Of a DNA stretch of 64,000 nt, positions 17,833-26,376 are shown one piece after another. The position numbers and the translations under genes are program-made. The first letter of the stretch is position 1. Each line of letters opens with the position of its first letter. A model generated the notes under the pieces. The model worked only from the letters and a program-made list of their open reading frames with translations. It made no database searches and was not told the DNA's origin. Source of the DNA: RI-153 sp963752935 (GTDB lineage Bacteria; Chloroflexota; Anaerolineae; Caldilineales; Caldilineaceae); the NCBI GenBank assembly GCA_963752935.1, contig CAVWAL010000014.1, positions 310,001 to 374,000 of the forward strand. The letters run 5' to 3'.

Positions 17833-18558
17833 ATGGGAAATGATCTTTTGGTTCAGGCGATTGGTTTGCGCAAGGCGTACGGTTCGGGCGTGACCGCGCT
17901 GGACGGCGTGGATCTGGAACTGCGCGCCGGGGAATTTGTGGCATTGGTCGGGCCTACAGGCAGTGGCAAGACGACACTGCTAAGTCTGCTGGCCGGCCTT
18001 GAAGAAGCCGACGCCGGCACAGTGACATTGCTGGGCAAGCGTCTCGACTCGCTGAGCGAAGATGCCATGTCGGACCTGCGCGGCCAGGCGGTAGGCATGA
18101 TCTATCAATCGTATAACCTCTTCCCCGGTTTCAATGTGCGCGAAAACCTGGGGTTGCCGCTGCGCTTGATGATGCGCCCTCCCTTCGATGCGCATTCGCG
18201 TTCTCGCCAACTGGTCGAGGCCTTTGGACTGGCCACGTTGGCCGATCGCTACCCGTCCGAACTATCGGGTGGACAGCGTCAACTGGTGGCGATTGCGCGA
18301 GCATTGGCTGCCAATCCGGCGCTCGTGTTGGCCGATGAACCCACGGCCAATCTGGATAGCAGTGCCGCCCGCCATATTGTGGTGCGTCTGCGCGAACTGG
18401 CCGACACCGGCAAACACGCTGTGTTGATGGCCACCCACGACCTGCGCATCGCCAGCCAGGCGGATCGGGTGCTCTCGCTGCGCGATGGCCGTATTGTCAA
18501 GGAAACAGTCCTCGAGCCCGGACGATCCAGCCGCGAAGTATTGGCGGAACTGGCCTAG
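17833..18558 (+). CDS. ABC transporter ATP-binding protein (LolD/MacB type)
   Basis: A 241-residue ATPase. Walker A is 'GPTGSGKTTLLSLLAG', the Q-loop is 'GMIYQSYNLFPGFNVREN', the signature is 'LSGGQRQLVAIARAL', and Walker B is 'LVLADEPTANLD' with the switch His in 'MATHDLRIA'. These features place it in the group that energises FtsX-type permeases such as the one ending 183 bases upstream. The ATG at 17833 is preferred over TTG at 17827 because it is well spaced from GGAAAGAGAG. Confidence 0.93.
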   Translation: MGNDLLVQAIGLRKAYGSGVTALDGVDLELRAGEFVALVGPTGSGKTTLLSLLAGLEEADAGTVTLLGKRLDSLSEDAMSDLRGQAVGMIYQSYNLFPGFNVRENLGLPLRLMMRPPFDAHSRSRQLVEAFGLATLADRYPSELSGGQRQLVAIARALAANPALVLADEPTANLDSSAARHIVVRLRELADTGKHAVLMATHDLRIASQADRVLSLRDGRIVKETVLEPGRSSREVLAELA

Positions 18559-18624
18559 CTCAGCTTGTTCTGGCTTGCTCATGCTTCTGCCGATATCGCC
18601 GTTATCACCACCGTGGGAGATCGA

Positions 18625-19599
18625 ATGGACAGTTCGCAAAAAGTGCCGCTTTATCGCACGCTGCTCGGTGCACTGACCGGAATTCCGCTGGCGGTTGCCT
18701 ATGGGGTGGCGACGCGCTGGGTGTTTGCCATCGACAACGGCGATCTCCTGCTGGTGATGGCATTGGGCTTCATCTGTTTCGTGCCCCTGGCTCTGGGCGC
18801 ATTGACCGTGCTGGTGGCCCCGCGTCCACTCCTGCGCACACTGAGCTATTCGATTGCCATGCCCTGGTTGTCCGCTTTGCTGACCGTGGCCGCCATCGCC
18901 GTCATGGGCCTGGAAGAGATCGTGTGCATCGTTTTGGCCTCTCCGCTCTTCCTGGTGTTGTCGTCGGCAGGTGGACTGCTGGCGCGCTGGCTGCGGAGGC
19001 GACGCCCAGGTGGATCCAGCCATGCGTTGGTGGGAATATTGCTGGCGTTGCCTTTTGTGGTGACGCCGTTGGAGATGCAGTTTCCTGCCGCGCTGTCGGT
19101 TCGCAGCGTGGATACCAGCATTGTCATCGACGCCACCTCCGCCGCCATTTGGGCCAATATCGTCGACGTGGCGCCGATTGCCGCGGCAGAGCAGCGCTTT
19201 AGCCCCTTCCATTGGCTGGGGCTGCCCCGTCCGCAGCGCGCAGTGATGACGTATCCCGGCGCCGATCGGGTGCGCTATGGCTATTTTGAACAGGGATTAG
19301 TCTTTGTGGAGGAGATTGTGGGCTGGCGCGAGGGCGAATTGCTGGCCTTTACGATTGAGCGAGATCCCACGGCGACTGTGCCCGCCCGGCTGCTGCAGAT
19401 CGACGGCCCCTACTTTCAGGTGCTGGATGGCTACTACCGGCTGGAGCCGCTTGACGACGGCCGCGTGCGTCTGCACCTGAGCAGCCGTCATCAATTGGCC
19501 ACTCACTTCAACGGCTACGCCGGCCTGTGGACAGATGCCGTGATGCGCGATCTACAGATGGATATTCTGGAAATTGTGCGCGATCGGAGTAGCGAGTAA
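18625..19599 (+). CDS. Membrane protein with C-terminal SRPBCC-like domain
   Basis: About 324 residues from the ATG at 18625, which has GGGAGA upstream. The first 145 residues hold five hydrophobic helices, ending with a basic 'RWLRRRRPGG' loop. The C-terminal half has the layout of a polyketide-cyclase/SRPBCC domain: 'SAAIWANIVDVAPIAAAEQRFSPFHWLG', 'GWREGELLAFTIERDP', 'YYRLEPLDDGRVRLHLSSRH'. Such domains bind hydrophobic ligands. Its place 66 bases after the ABC ATPase suggests it belongs to the PadR-controlled unit, perhaps presenting a lipid-like substrate (inference). Confidence 0.75.
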   Translation: MDSSQKVPLYRTLLGALTGIPLAVAYGVATRWVFAIDNGDLLLVMALGFICFVPLALGALTVLVAPRPLLRTLSYSIAMPWLSALLTVAAIAVMGLEEIVCIVLASPLFLVLSSAGGLLARWLRRRRPGGSSHALVGILLALPFVVTPLEMQFPAALSVRSVDTSIVIDATSAAIWANIVDVAPIAAAEQRFSPFHWLGLPRPQRAVMTYPGADRVRYGYFEQGLVFVEEIVGWREGELLAFTIERDPTATVPARLLQIDGPYFQVLDGYYRLEPLDDGRVRLHLSSRHQLATHFNGYAGLWTDAVMRDLQMDILEIVRDRSSE

Positions 19600-19610
19600 C
19601 GGTTCATCGG

Positions 19611-20510
19611 TTACTCGTTTTGCCCATACAGCGGGTTGGCTGCCGTCAACTGCCCTCGCACCACGGGTGATGCGGTTGGGGCCGGGCTGCCGCCGGCCGG
19701 TTCCGGCGTGATGCCGATGGCGTCGTAGGTGCCAATTGGCTGGCGATTCCAGAGCAGATGCATCGCCCGCCCGTAGTGATCGACGTTGAACGTGCCGCCG
19801 CTGACACGCGTCTCGCCCTGAATCAACCAGACTTGATAGGTTTGATCGACGTCGAGGATCGGAAGGCCGTCGGCATAGATGAAGGCCTGGTTGCCCTGCG
19901 GATCATAGACGACTGCGGCTGTAACCGCTGGATCGGTGGCGCCGGCGGGCGGCAGCTCGGCCCGCACAGCGTTCCCTTCGCTCAAGAGGACCAACACCTG
20001 GGTTTGATCCTGAAGCATTTCGCCCTGCTGCGCGATCAGCGCCGCCTGCTCGTCGATCAGTTCGAGGAGCGCCATCTGCTGGGTGTGCAACTGGTTGAAC
20101 TGTAGTGCCGCGTAGACACCACCGCCAATAAGGATGATCAGCAACAGAAGGGCCGCCAGCGGCGACGAGGCCCACCCTCTTGGGAAAAGCCACCCGGTGA
20201 TCTGCGCCAGCCGGCTCGACATGTGCGGCGCAGCGGTTACGTGAGGTTGAGTCGATGAAGGATCTGCATCGAGTGCCGCTTCAATGCGCGCCGCCAAACC
20301 GGCAGGCGGTGTGGCGGGTGGAATGCTAAATAGAAGATGCTCGCTGAGCGCACTGTATTCTGCCAGCGCTTCTTGTGCCCCAGGGCAACGCGACAAATTC
20401 GCCTCGACCAATGTCCGTTCGTCGGGGTCGGCAGCGCCCAGGGCATAGGCAGGAATCAGATCGGCGATCTGATCACAAATCGATTCCGATGGTGGCTTCT
20501 GCAAATTCAT
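19611..20510 (-). CDS. Anti-sigma factor, RskA type
   Basis: About 299 residues. The N-terminal zinc-binding-like anti-sigma domain reads 'CDQIADLIPAYALGAADPDERTLVEANLSRCPGAQEALAEY'. A single transmembrane helix lies near 120-140 ('LAALLLLIILIGGGVYAALQF'), followed by a short coiled region. The extracytoplasmic RskA C-terminal domain includes 'VYDPQGNQAFIYADGLPILDVDQTYQVWLIQG'. It sequesters the ECF sigma factor encoded just upstream until an envelope signal triggers proteolysis. The ATG at 20510 is chosen; a GTG at 20534 is an alternative. The two genes are 107 bases apart. Confidence 0.88.
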   Translation of the reverse strand: MNLQKPPSESICDQIADLIPAYALGAADPDERTLVEANLSRCPGAQEALAEYSALSEHLLFSIPPATPPAGLAARIEAALDADPSSTQPHVTAAPHMSSRLAQITGWLFPRGWASSPLAALLLLIILIGGGVYAALQFNQLHTQQMALLELIDEQAALIAQQGEMLQDQTQVLVLLSEGNAVRAELPPAGATDPAVTAAVVYDPQGNQAFIYADGLPILDVDQTYQVWLIQGETRVSGGTFNVDHYGRAMHLLWNRQPIGTYDAIGITPEPAGGSPAPTASPVVRGQLTAANPLYGQNE

Positions 20511-20617
20511 TTCTTGATTCGAACCTTCGTCCACTCTGCGCCATCGCCGGGGATGGCTTTACACTGTATTAAACGTATCGCCACGCCTTGTTGGATCTAC
20601 GTCACCTGGCGGAATCC

Positions 20618-21196
20618 TCATCGACGCGTGGGCTTGGCCGCTTCATACCAGAGCGCCCGCAGCTTTTCCATTCCCAGCCGAACCCTCGTCTTGACCGTGC
20701 CTAGCGGTAGCTTTAGTTGATCGGCCAGTTCGCTGTGGGTCAACCCCTGAAAGTAAACCAGTTCTATCACTACCTGCTGTTCGGGTGGAATCTGATCCAG
20801 GAGTGTGCGCAACAGGTGACCGTTCTCCCAGTTGGGATCGCTGACGTGCGACGGGCGACCGAGCGCTTCCGCGATCAGATCCAGCGGAATCTGCGCCCGC
20901 GGGGAGCGTCGAGCTTCTTTGCGCGCACGGTCAATGGCGGCGTTGCGTGTTACGGCGAGCAACCAGTGGATAAACTGGCCCTTGCGTTCGTCCCACTGTT
21001 CGGCGCGGTGCCATACCTTAAGAAAGATATCCTGCGTCACCTCTTCGGCCTGATAGGACTGGCCAAGCACACTCATCGCCATGCTGTAGACCGCCTTACC
21101 GTAGCGCGAATATAGGTCCATCAGGGCGCTCTGCTCCCCTGAAATGACCTGCTGCACCAATTCACTGTCGGACAACTGGCTCGTTCGTATGCTCAT
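20618..21196 (-). CDS. ECF RNA polymerase sigma factor (SigK-like)
   Basis: A 192-residue group IV sigma factor. Region 2 carries 'SALMDLYSRYGKAVYSMAMSVL' and 'AEEVTQDIFLKVWHRAEQWD'. Region 4 carries 'EQQVVIELVYFQGLTHSELADQLKLPLGTVKTRVRLGMEKLRAL', the helix-turn-helix that reads the -35 element. Pairing with an RskA-type anti-sigma factor downstream is the arrangement of the SigK/SigW-like families that answer envelope or oxidative stress. No target promoter motif could be assigned from this window. Confidence 0.94.
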   Translation of the reverse strand: MSIRTSQLSDSELVQQVISGEQSALMDLYSRYGKAVYSMAMSVLGQSYQAEEVTQDIFLKVWHRAEQWDERKGQFIHWLLAVTRNAAIDRARKEARRSPRAQIPLDLIAEALGRPSHVSDPNWENGHLLRTLLDQIPPEQQVVIELVYFQGLTHSELADQLKLPLGTVKTRVRLGMEKLRALWYEAAKPTRR

Positions 21197-21414
21197 AGAT
21201 CAATCGTAGACGCGGTAAGAAGTTTTTTAAAGTGTAGCACAGGTTGAAAGGGGCGAATAATGGGCAAACAGAGTATTCATAAATTTACAATATGAGCGTA
21301 TGATCGTGTAAAAATGGAAATAGATCCGGGCGCAGTGAGATCGGGTCGCGCTCAAATGCACAAGCGCTTAATCCTGCGGCAGCATCGCCGCCCACCTTGA
21401 AGGAAAACCAAACC

Positions 21415-22785
21415 ATGTCTCACCTCGACGCCGTTTTTGAGTATGTCGATGCCCAGCGCCAGGACTTCGTGGCGCGGCTGATGGCGTACGTCTCTCGACC
21501 GAGCATTAGCGCCGAAAACATTGGCATCGCCGAGACGGCCAACTGGTTGCTGGGCGTGCTGCAGGGGCTGGGAATGGACGCGCAACTGCTGCCCAGCCGC
21601 GGTCATCCGTTCGTCTATGGCCGCCGCCAGGATCGTCCCGGCGCGGTGACGGTGATGTTTTACGGTCATTACGACGTGCAGCCCGTCGATCCACTCAATC
21701 TGTGGCTGTCTCCGCCCTTCGAGCCGGAGATTCGTCATGGACGGATCTACGGTCGCGGCGTCGGCGACAACAAAGGCCAACACTTTGCCCAACTGTTGGC
21801 GATTGAATCGTGGCTGGCTGTGGCCGGTGATCTGCCCTGCAACGTCATCGTCCTTTTGGAGGGGGAGGAGGAGATGGGCAGCCCCCATGTCGCCGATTGC
21901 ATGCGCACCTACCGGCATCTGTTTGCCGATGTGGATCTGGTGATCACGGCGGACGGTCCACTTCACGAGAGCGGCAAGCCGGTGATCAAGTTTGGCCCGC
22001 GTGGGATTGCTTCGTTCGAGCTGCGAGTGCGTCATGCCAACCGCGACTTCCATTCGGGCAACTGGGGTGGCGTGGCCCCCAATCCGATCTGGACGCTGGT
22101 GCACCTGTTGGCAACCATGAAGAACGATCAGGGAAGGATCACGATTGACGGCTTCTATGATCGGGTCGAGGCGCCCACGCCCATGGAGCGCACCGCACTG
22201 GACAACCTGCCTATCGATGTAGCGGGGTTGATGGCGTCGGTGGGGATGAGTCGACTCGATGAACCGCAAGATCGTCCGTTCTTTGACCGGCTCTCGGTCT
22301 GGCCGACCTTTACGATCAACGGCTTCCACGGCGGCTACGGCGGACCGGGCAGCAAGACGGTGCTGCCCGCCGAAGCCTTTGTCAAGTGTGATGTGCGCCT
22401 GGTGGAGGCCATGACGGTGGACGACACGCTGCAAAAGATCGAGGCGCATGTCAAACGCCATGCGCCCGAAGTGGAATTCATTCGCGATGCAGGGATGGAG
22501 CCGTCGAAGACGCCGCTGGAATCTCCCTTCACCGAGCCACTGCGTCAGGCGTTCCTTGATGCGCAGGGAGAGGACCCTCTCTTAGTGCCGGCCATGGGCG
22601 GCAGCTTGCCCGATTATGTGTGGACAAAGATCCTGGGTGTCCACTCATTTGGCACACCTTATGCCAACCATGATGAAGCCAATCACGCGCCCAACGAGAA
22701 TCTCGAGGTCGAGCGCTTCATCAAGGGAATTAAAACAGGGGCGGCGGTTATGCAGAGATTGGGGATGCAAGAACCGCGGAGATGA
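21415..22785 (+). CDS. M20 family metallopeptidase (dipeptidase)
   Basis: A 456-residue zinc peptidase of the M20 family, dipeptidase/ArgE-like. Metal-site motifs are visible as 'FYGHYDVQPVDP' (His and Asp), 'GRGVGDNKGQ' (bridging Asp) and 'LLEGEEEMGSP' (catalytic and metal Glu). The dimerisation 'lid' domain follows ('FELRVRHANRDFHSGNWGG'). C-terminal 'HSFGTPYANHDEANHAPNENL' carries the last metal His. A cytoplasmic role in hydrolysing dipeptides or N-acyl amino acids is expected. The ATG at 21415 has AAGGAAAA at a good distance; a TTG at 21397 extends the frame. It is divergent from the sigma factor gene. Confidence 0.93.
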   Translation: MSHLDAVFEYVDAQRQDFVARLMAYVSRPSISAENIGIAETANWLLGVLQGLGMDAQLLPSRGHPFVYGRRQDRPGAVTVMFYGHYDVQPVDPLNLWLSPPFEPEIRHGRIYGRGVGDNKGQHFAQLLAIESWLAVAGDLPCNVIVLLEGEEEMGSPHVADCMRTYRHLFADVDLVITADGPLHESGKPVIKFGPRGIASFELRVRHANRDFHSGNWGGVAPNPIWTLVHLLATMKNDQGRITIDGFYDRVEAPTPMERTALDNLPIDVAGLMASVGMSRLDEPQDRPFFDRLSVWPTFTINGFHGGYGGPGSKTVLPAEAFVKCDVRLVEAMTVDDTLQKIEAHVKRHAPEVEFIRDAGMEPSKTPLESPFTEPLRQAFLDAQGEDPLLVPAMGGSLPDYVWTKILGVHSFGTPYANHDEANHAPNENLEVERFIKGIKTGAAVMQRLGMQEPRR

Positions 22786-22803
22786 AGAGAGGGCCGCGGC
22801 GGT

Positions 22804-23019
22804 ATAGGCGTTAAGATAAGCTCCGCTCGAGCAAGTGCCGGGGTCTTCGCTCCTGGCGTCACGTCCAGAAGGGAATAGCCACAGAGAACACAAAGAACAC
22901 ATAGATAAGGACGTTGCCATCTTCTTCTTTGCGTTCTTTGTGTTCTTTGTGGCCAATTCTCTTGCCTGCACACGAGGATGCGGGGGGCGTGGAGCATAGA
23001 GCCTTAACTTAACGCCTAT
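22804..23019. mobile_element. MITE-like element with ~20-bp terminal inverted repeats
   Basis: The left end ATAGGCGTTAAGATAAGCTC (22804-22823) is matched in inverted form by GAGCCTTAACTTAACGCCTA (22999-23018, next base T), with one mismatch and one extra base. Inside is a second inverted repeat (arms 22878-22900 and 22931-22953) built on the 'CACAAAGAAC' word. No coding capacity is present. The left 67 bases are also found, inverted, at 15485-15562. A non-autonomous transposable element or a structured dispersed repeat is the likely identity. Confidence 0.65.
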
Positions 23020-23093
23020 GGCCGTTGGCGCGGACAAGGAAGTGATGCCGGATTAAGGTGGGTATGAAGAGCGGATTCGTTTTGACCCGATTG

Positions 23094-23495
23094 GTACGGG
23101 CACGAGGGGGATGGGGGCGACGTCTCGCCCATTGTCGCAGATCTCCGTCCCATCCCCCTCATGCCCCGACAACCGGCCCAACATCACGCATCATCGTACG
23201 GGCACGAGGGGGATGGGGGCGACGTCTCGCCCATCGTCGCAGATCTCCGTCCCATCCCCCTCATGCCCCGACAACCGGCCCAACATCACGCATCATCGTA
23301 CGGGCACGAGGGGGATGGGGGCGACGTCTCGCCCATTGTCGCAGATCTCCGTCCCATCCCCCTCATGCCCCGACAACCGGCCCAACATCACGCATCATCG
23401 TACGGGCACGAGGGGGATGGGGGCGACGTCTCGCCCATCGTCGCAGATCTCCGTCCCATCCCCCTCATGCCCCGACAACCGGCCGACCATCACGA
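23094..23495. repeat. Four tandem copies of a 102-bp unit, each containing a long hairpin
   Basis: Units start at 23094, 23196, 23298 and 23400. Within each, GGGCACGAGGGGGATGGG pairs with CCCATCCCCCTCATGCCC 30-odd bases later (one mismatch), so each copy can fold into an 18-bp stem. Copies 1 and 3 read 'cccattgtcgc' and copies 2 and 4 read 'cccatcgtcgc', so the array arose by duplication of a 204-bp dimer. Because 102 is divisible by 3, open frames run through the array on the plus strand, but these are not genes. Confidence 0.92.
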
Positions 23496-23541
23496 AGCAG
23501 TTCATGTCAATAGAACCGGGCAGAACCGTTTGATCGCGCGT

Positions 23542-24426
23542 CTACCTAAAATACTTGCCTACCAGCAATTGCAGTCGTTCCAGCGTCGGTTGCGGGACGG
23601 CTGCCTTGTTCGTGATGATGGCGTCTTGCAGGGCGTTGGCGTAGGGGGATGGGCCGGCGCCGGCGAGGAGGGCGATGGCGTTGGCGACGGCGTCTTTGGC
23701 GACACCGGCATTGTGCATCAGCGTGCGGATCACGGCGTCCACGGTGACGGCTTCTTCGGTTTCATGCCAGACGTCGTAATCGGTGACATGCGCCATGACG
23801 GCGTAGGAGATCTCTGCCTCGCGCGCCAGTTGCGCTTCGGGTGTGGTCGTCATGCCGATGATGTCCATTCCCCACTGGCGATAGGTGAAGCTCTCGGCCT
23901 TGGTGCTAAAGCGTGGCCCTTCAATCGTGATAAAGTTGGCGCCATGATGAACTTCTGCACCGGTCTGCTGCACGGCTTGATAACAGATGTTGCTGAGGGC
24001 TTCACAGAACGGATGCGCCACGCTGACGTGGACAACCAGCCCATCGGTGCCGACACTGGGATCATCAAAGAAACTCAGCACCCGCCCCCGTGTATGATCG
24101 AACAATTGGTGCGGTATCACAATATGGCCGGGGTGAATGCGCTCGCGCAGACTGCCGCACGCGCTCACGCCGATCAGGTATTCGACGCCCAACATCTTGA
24201 ACCCGTAAATATTGGCCCGCTGATTCAAACGTGTGGGGCTGATGCGGTGGCCGCGGCCGTGCCGGGCCAGAAAGGCAACGCGCTGCCCGTGCAGCGTGCC
24301 CACTACATAGGCATCTGAGGGCGCCCCGAAGGGCGTGTCCAGCGTGATCTCCTCGACATCGGTCAGCGCTTCCATCTGGTAGACGCCGCTGCCCCCAATC
24401 ACGCCAAAACGAATCGGATCGGACAT
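23542..24426 (-). CDS. mtnP: S-methyl-5'-thioadenosine phosphorylase
   Basis: A 294-residue nucleoside phosphorylase that cleaves methylthioadenosine to adenine and methylthioribose-1-phosphate, feeding methionine salvage. The phosphate-site motif 'GGSGVYQMEAL' lies near the N-terminus. The substrate segment 'RHGRGHRISPTRLNQRANIYG' is followed by 'GVSACGSLRE' and 'IEGPRFSTKAES'. 'GMTTTPEAQLAREAEISYA' and 'VTDYDVWH' carry the Asp pair that distinguishes MTAP (6-amino purines) from purine nucleoside phosphorylase. Length is normal. A GGAGCATGCTTC stretch lies upstream of the start. Confidence 0.94.
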   Translation of the reverse strand: MSDPIRFGVIGGSGVYQMEALTDVEEITLDTPFGAPSDAYVVGTLHGQRVAFLARHGRGHRISPTRLNQRANIYGFKMLGVEYLIGVSACGSLRERIHPGHIVIPHQLFDHTRGRVLSFFDDPSVGTDGLVVHVSVAHPFCEALSNICYQAVQQTGAEVHHGANFITIEGPRFSTKAESFTYRQWGMDIIGMTTTPEAQLAREAEISYAVMAHVTDYDVWHETEEAVTVDAVIRTLMHNAGVAKDAVANAIALLAGAGPSPYANALQDAIITNKAAVPQPTLERLQLLVGKYFR

Positions 24427-24442
24427 GAAGCATGCTCCTTGA

Positions 24443-24937
24443 TTATCGTGTGGGTAAATAGCCTGCTGCTACCGCCAATCCGTCCTCGCGGCGGACAGTG
24501 ACGGGCAGGCGGATGCGCTGTAGATCGCCGTTTTCATCTATGTGCGCCTCGCCGCGACGACGTTCAACCCGTTTGGGTTCTTCGCCGCTCAGATTAGGCC
24601 AGATCGAGAAGTAGGCGAACTGCGCCCCTTCGTCATACACCACGGTGCCCGATGGAACGGGGTCCCCTTCGGTGAACGGGATCTCTTGCCAGTTGGCGCG
24701 CAGCCAACGCCCCAGCCGCAGCATCTTGTTGTCTGCCAACAGAAAGCCCAGCAGTTGTCCACTGGACGGATTCAGATGCACCGCAACGGCCGACCGCACA
24801 ATGGTCTCACCGCTAGGGCGTCCGGTGGCGGTGATGCGCAGGTCGATCACATCCTTTGTCTGTAGCCAGATGGCGCGCATTGGGACACTGTACGCCTTCA
24901 CATTTGATTGATTCAAGAAGACAAATCCTTTCTCCAT
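24443..24937 (-). CDS. Protein of unknown function, possibly PRC-barrel-like
   Basis: About 164 residues without signal peptide or membrane helix. Segments such as 'TIVRSAVAVHLNPSSGQLLGFLLAD' and 'RIRLPVTVRREDGLAVAAGYLP' resemble the beta-strands of PRC-barrel adaptor proteins, but the match is only by eye. The start is uncertain. The ATG at 24937 lacks a good ribosome-binding site and overlaps the upstream gene. A TTG at 24916 is preceded by GGAGAAAGGA and forms a TTGA overlap with the upstream stop. It follows the membrane protein gene and precedes mtnP by 16 bases, so the three are probably co-transcribed. Confidence 0.65.
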   Translation of the reverse strand: MEKGFVFLNQSNVKAYSVPMRAIWLQTKDVIDLRITATGRPSGETIVRSAVAVHLNPSSGQLLGFLLADNKMLRLGRWLRANWQEIPFTEGDPVPSGTVVYDEGAQFAYFSIWPNLSGEEPKRVERRRGEAHIDENGDLQRIRLPVTVRREDGLAVAAGYLPTR

Positions 24938-25587
24938 ACAAATACGACTGCCGCCATCATCCCCACCAGCCCCACACAGAGTAGCCATACGCCCCAACCC
25001 AGGGCGATGGTGCTGCCGTAGACGTCGGCGATCGGGGGGAGGATGCGCAGGAACTGAGTGATGGGCACGAGCAGGGCGGCGAACGCCAGCCCACCGGCGA
25101 TGAGCGCCGGAACGGTTCTGGGCAGCAGCGCCAGGATCGGGCTGATGCCGGCCATCCCCATGCAGAAGAGCAGCGTCGCGGTCTGCAGGCGGAACTCGGC
25201 CGTTATAAGTAAGCCCGGCGACCATGCCGGCGGCAGCAGGTTGAGCGCGGCCACAGCCGCGATGCCCAAGAGCGCGATCTTGATCGGCCAGGGGTAGCCC
25301 AGATCGCGGCGGTAGGCGTATAAAATCAGCGTCAAACTGACGGCGACGAGGGGCAAATAGAAGCCCTGGCGCCAGACGCCGAGCGCCCCCCGGCGGACGG
25401 GATCGAGAAACTTGACGTACTCGGCCAGATCCAGGCCGGTCACCACCAACCCGGCAGCCGGGTGGGGTATCCACGGGCCAACGTAGCCGGCCAGCACCAA
25501 CACTGCGCTCACCGGCAGCAACCAGCGGGCGATCCGTAGGCTGCGATCGCGTTTTTGGGTCTTATTCGGCGAAGAAGTGTTGTGCAT
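24913..25587 (-). CDS. Integral membrane protein of unknown function
   Basis: About 224 residues with six or seven hydrophobic helices (starting near residues 20, 77, 97, 120, 143, 163 and 195) and short loops. A basic N-terminal 'KTQKRDRSLRIARWL' precedes the first helix, in keeping with a cytoplasmic N-terminus. There is no recognised transporter motif. The frame is open to 25692 but the ATG at 25587 begins a more typical membrane protein. It overlaps the following gene by a few to about 25 bases, depending on that gene's start. Confidence 0.65.
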   Translation of the reverse strand: MHNTSSPNKTQKRDRSLRIARWLLPVSAVLVLAGYVGPWIPHPAAGLVVTGLDLAEYVKFLDPVRRGALGVWRQGFYLPLVAVSLTLILYAYRRDLGYPWPIKIALLGIAAVAALNLLPPAWSPGLLITAEFRLQTATLLFCMGMAGISPILALLPRTVPALIAGGLAFAALLVPITQFLRILPPIADVYGSTIALGWGVWLLCVGLVGMMAAVVFVWRKDLSS

Positions 25588-25700
25588 GATTCCAGGGTTC
25601 AGCAGTACATTGCGGCGGACATACCACGGCGGAACTATGATGGACCACTGGTAGAGCGTGTCGGCAGATTCCCGCCGGCCCTTACCAGCCATCGGCGAAC

Positions 25701-26183
25701 TTACCGTCCAACCTGTTGCAGACGATGAGCCTGACGGCGCTTGCCTTCCTCGAAGCGTCGCCGTTCGCCGTCGCTCACCAGTTCCACACGCGGCACTTCG
25801 GTGGGATGTCCTTGTTCATCGAGGGCCACATAGATGAAGAACGCGCTGTTGGTGTGGGTCTGTTGGCCCGTGAGCAGATCTTCGGCCTCGACGCGCACCT
25901 CGACTTCCATGCTGGTACGGCCCACGTAGGTGATGCGACCCAGCAGCGTGAGGAACTGCCCGACACGCACCGGTTCGTGGAAGGTCATGCTGTCGATGGC
26001 CACCGTAACCGCAGGCCGGCGGGCATGGCGCGCGGCGACAATGCCTCCGCACTCGTCGCACAGCTTCAAAATGTGGCCACCGTGGACATTGCCCAGGCTG
26101 TTGGCATGTTCCGGGTTCATGAACTGTCCCATGCTCACCGCTGAATCGGCCACAGTTTTGGTGACCGCTCCCGAATCGCTCAT
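25701..26183 (-). CDS. Acyl-CoA thioesterase, hotdog fold (YciA-like)
   Basis: A 160-residue single-hotdog thioesterase that hydrolyses acyl-CoA. The conserved core 'NSLGNVHGGHILKLCDECGGIVAARHAR' corresponds to the YciA/BACH active-site helix, where an Asp is usual and Glu appears here ('CDECGG' offers both). It is followed by 'VTVAIDSMTFHEPVRVGQFLTLLGRITYVGRTSMEVEVRVEAED'. A GAGGAG site lies just before the ATG. It is probably transcribed independently of the membrane protein gene downstream. Confidence 0.92.
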   Translation of the reverse strand: MSDSGAVTKTVADSAVSMGQFMNPEHANSLGNVHGGHILKLCDECGGIVAARHARRPAVTVAIDSMTFHEPVRVGQFLTLLGRITYVGRTSMEVEVRVEAEDLLTGQQTHTNSAFFIYVALDEQGHPTEVPRVELVSDGERRRFEEGKRRQAHRLQQVGR

Positions 26184-26376
26184 ACGTCTCCTCGTACCAA
26201 TAGATTGCTGCGCAAATACCCCTGTGGAAAGATGGAATCTGTACCGCGGGTAGAGAGTGTCAGAATATTTCCACCGGGATTTGGCATCTGGATCATCACA
26301 GCGTTATTGTATCACAGGCCAGGAGGTCGAGGAGCTTTGCACCCATCGCCGATGCATTGAACTCTGAATCAAGTTG

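Noticed and set aside
23094..23495. Possible CRISPR array
   Set aside because: Units are contiguous and nearly identical over the full 102 bases, with no unique spacers and no cas genes nearby.
23058..23533. Repetitive open frames of 140-150 residues over the tandem array
   Set aside because: They exist because the 102-bp unit is divisible by three; the translations are Arg/Pro-rich repeats in two frames with no coding character.
23161..24318. 385-residue open frame on the plus strand
   Set aside because: The first third is the tandem array and the rest is antisense to the well-supported mtnP gene.
24938..25474. N-terminal extension of the 24443 gene
   Set aside because: This part of the frame lies inside the membrane-protein gene read in another frame and is Arg/Pro/Gly-rich, as expected of a shadow.
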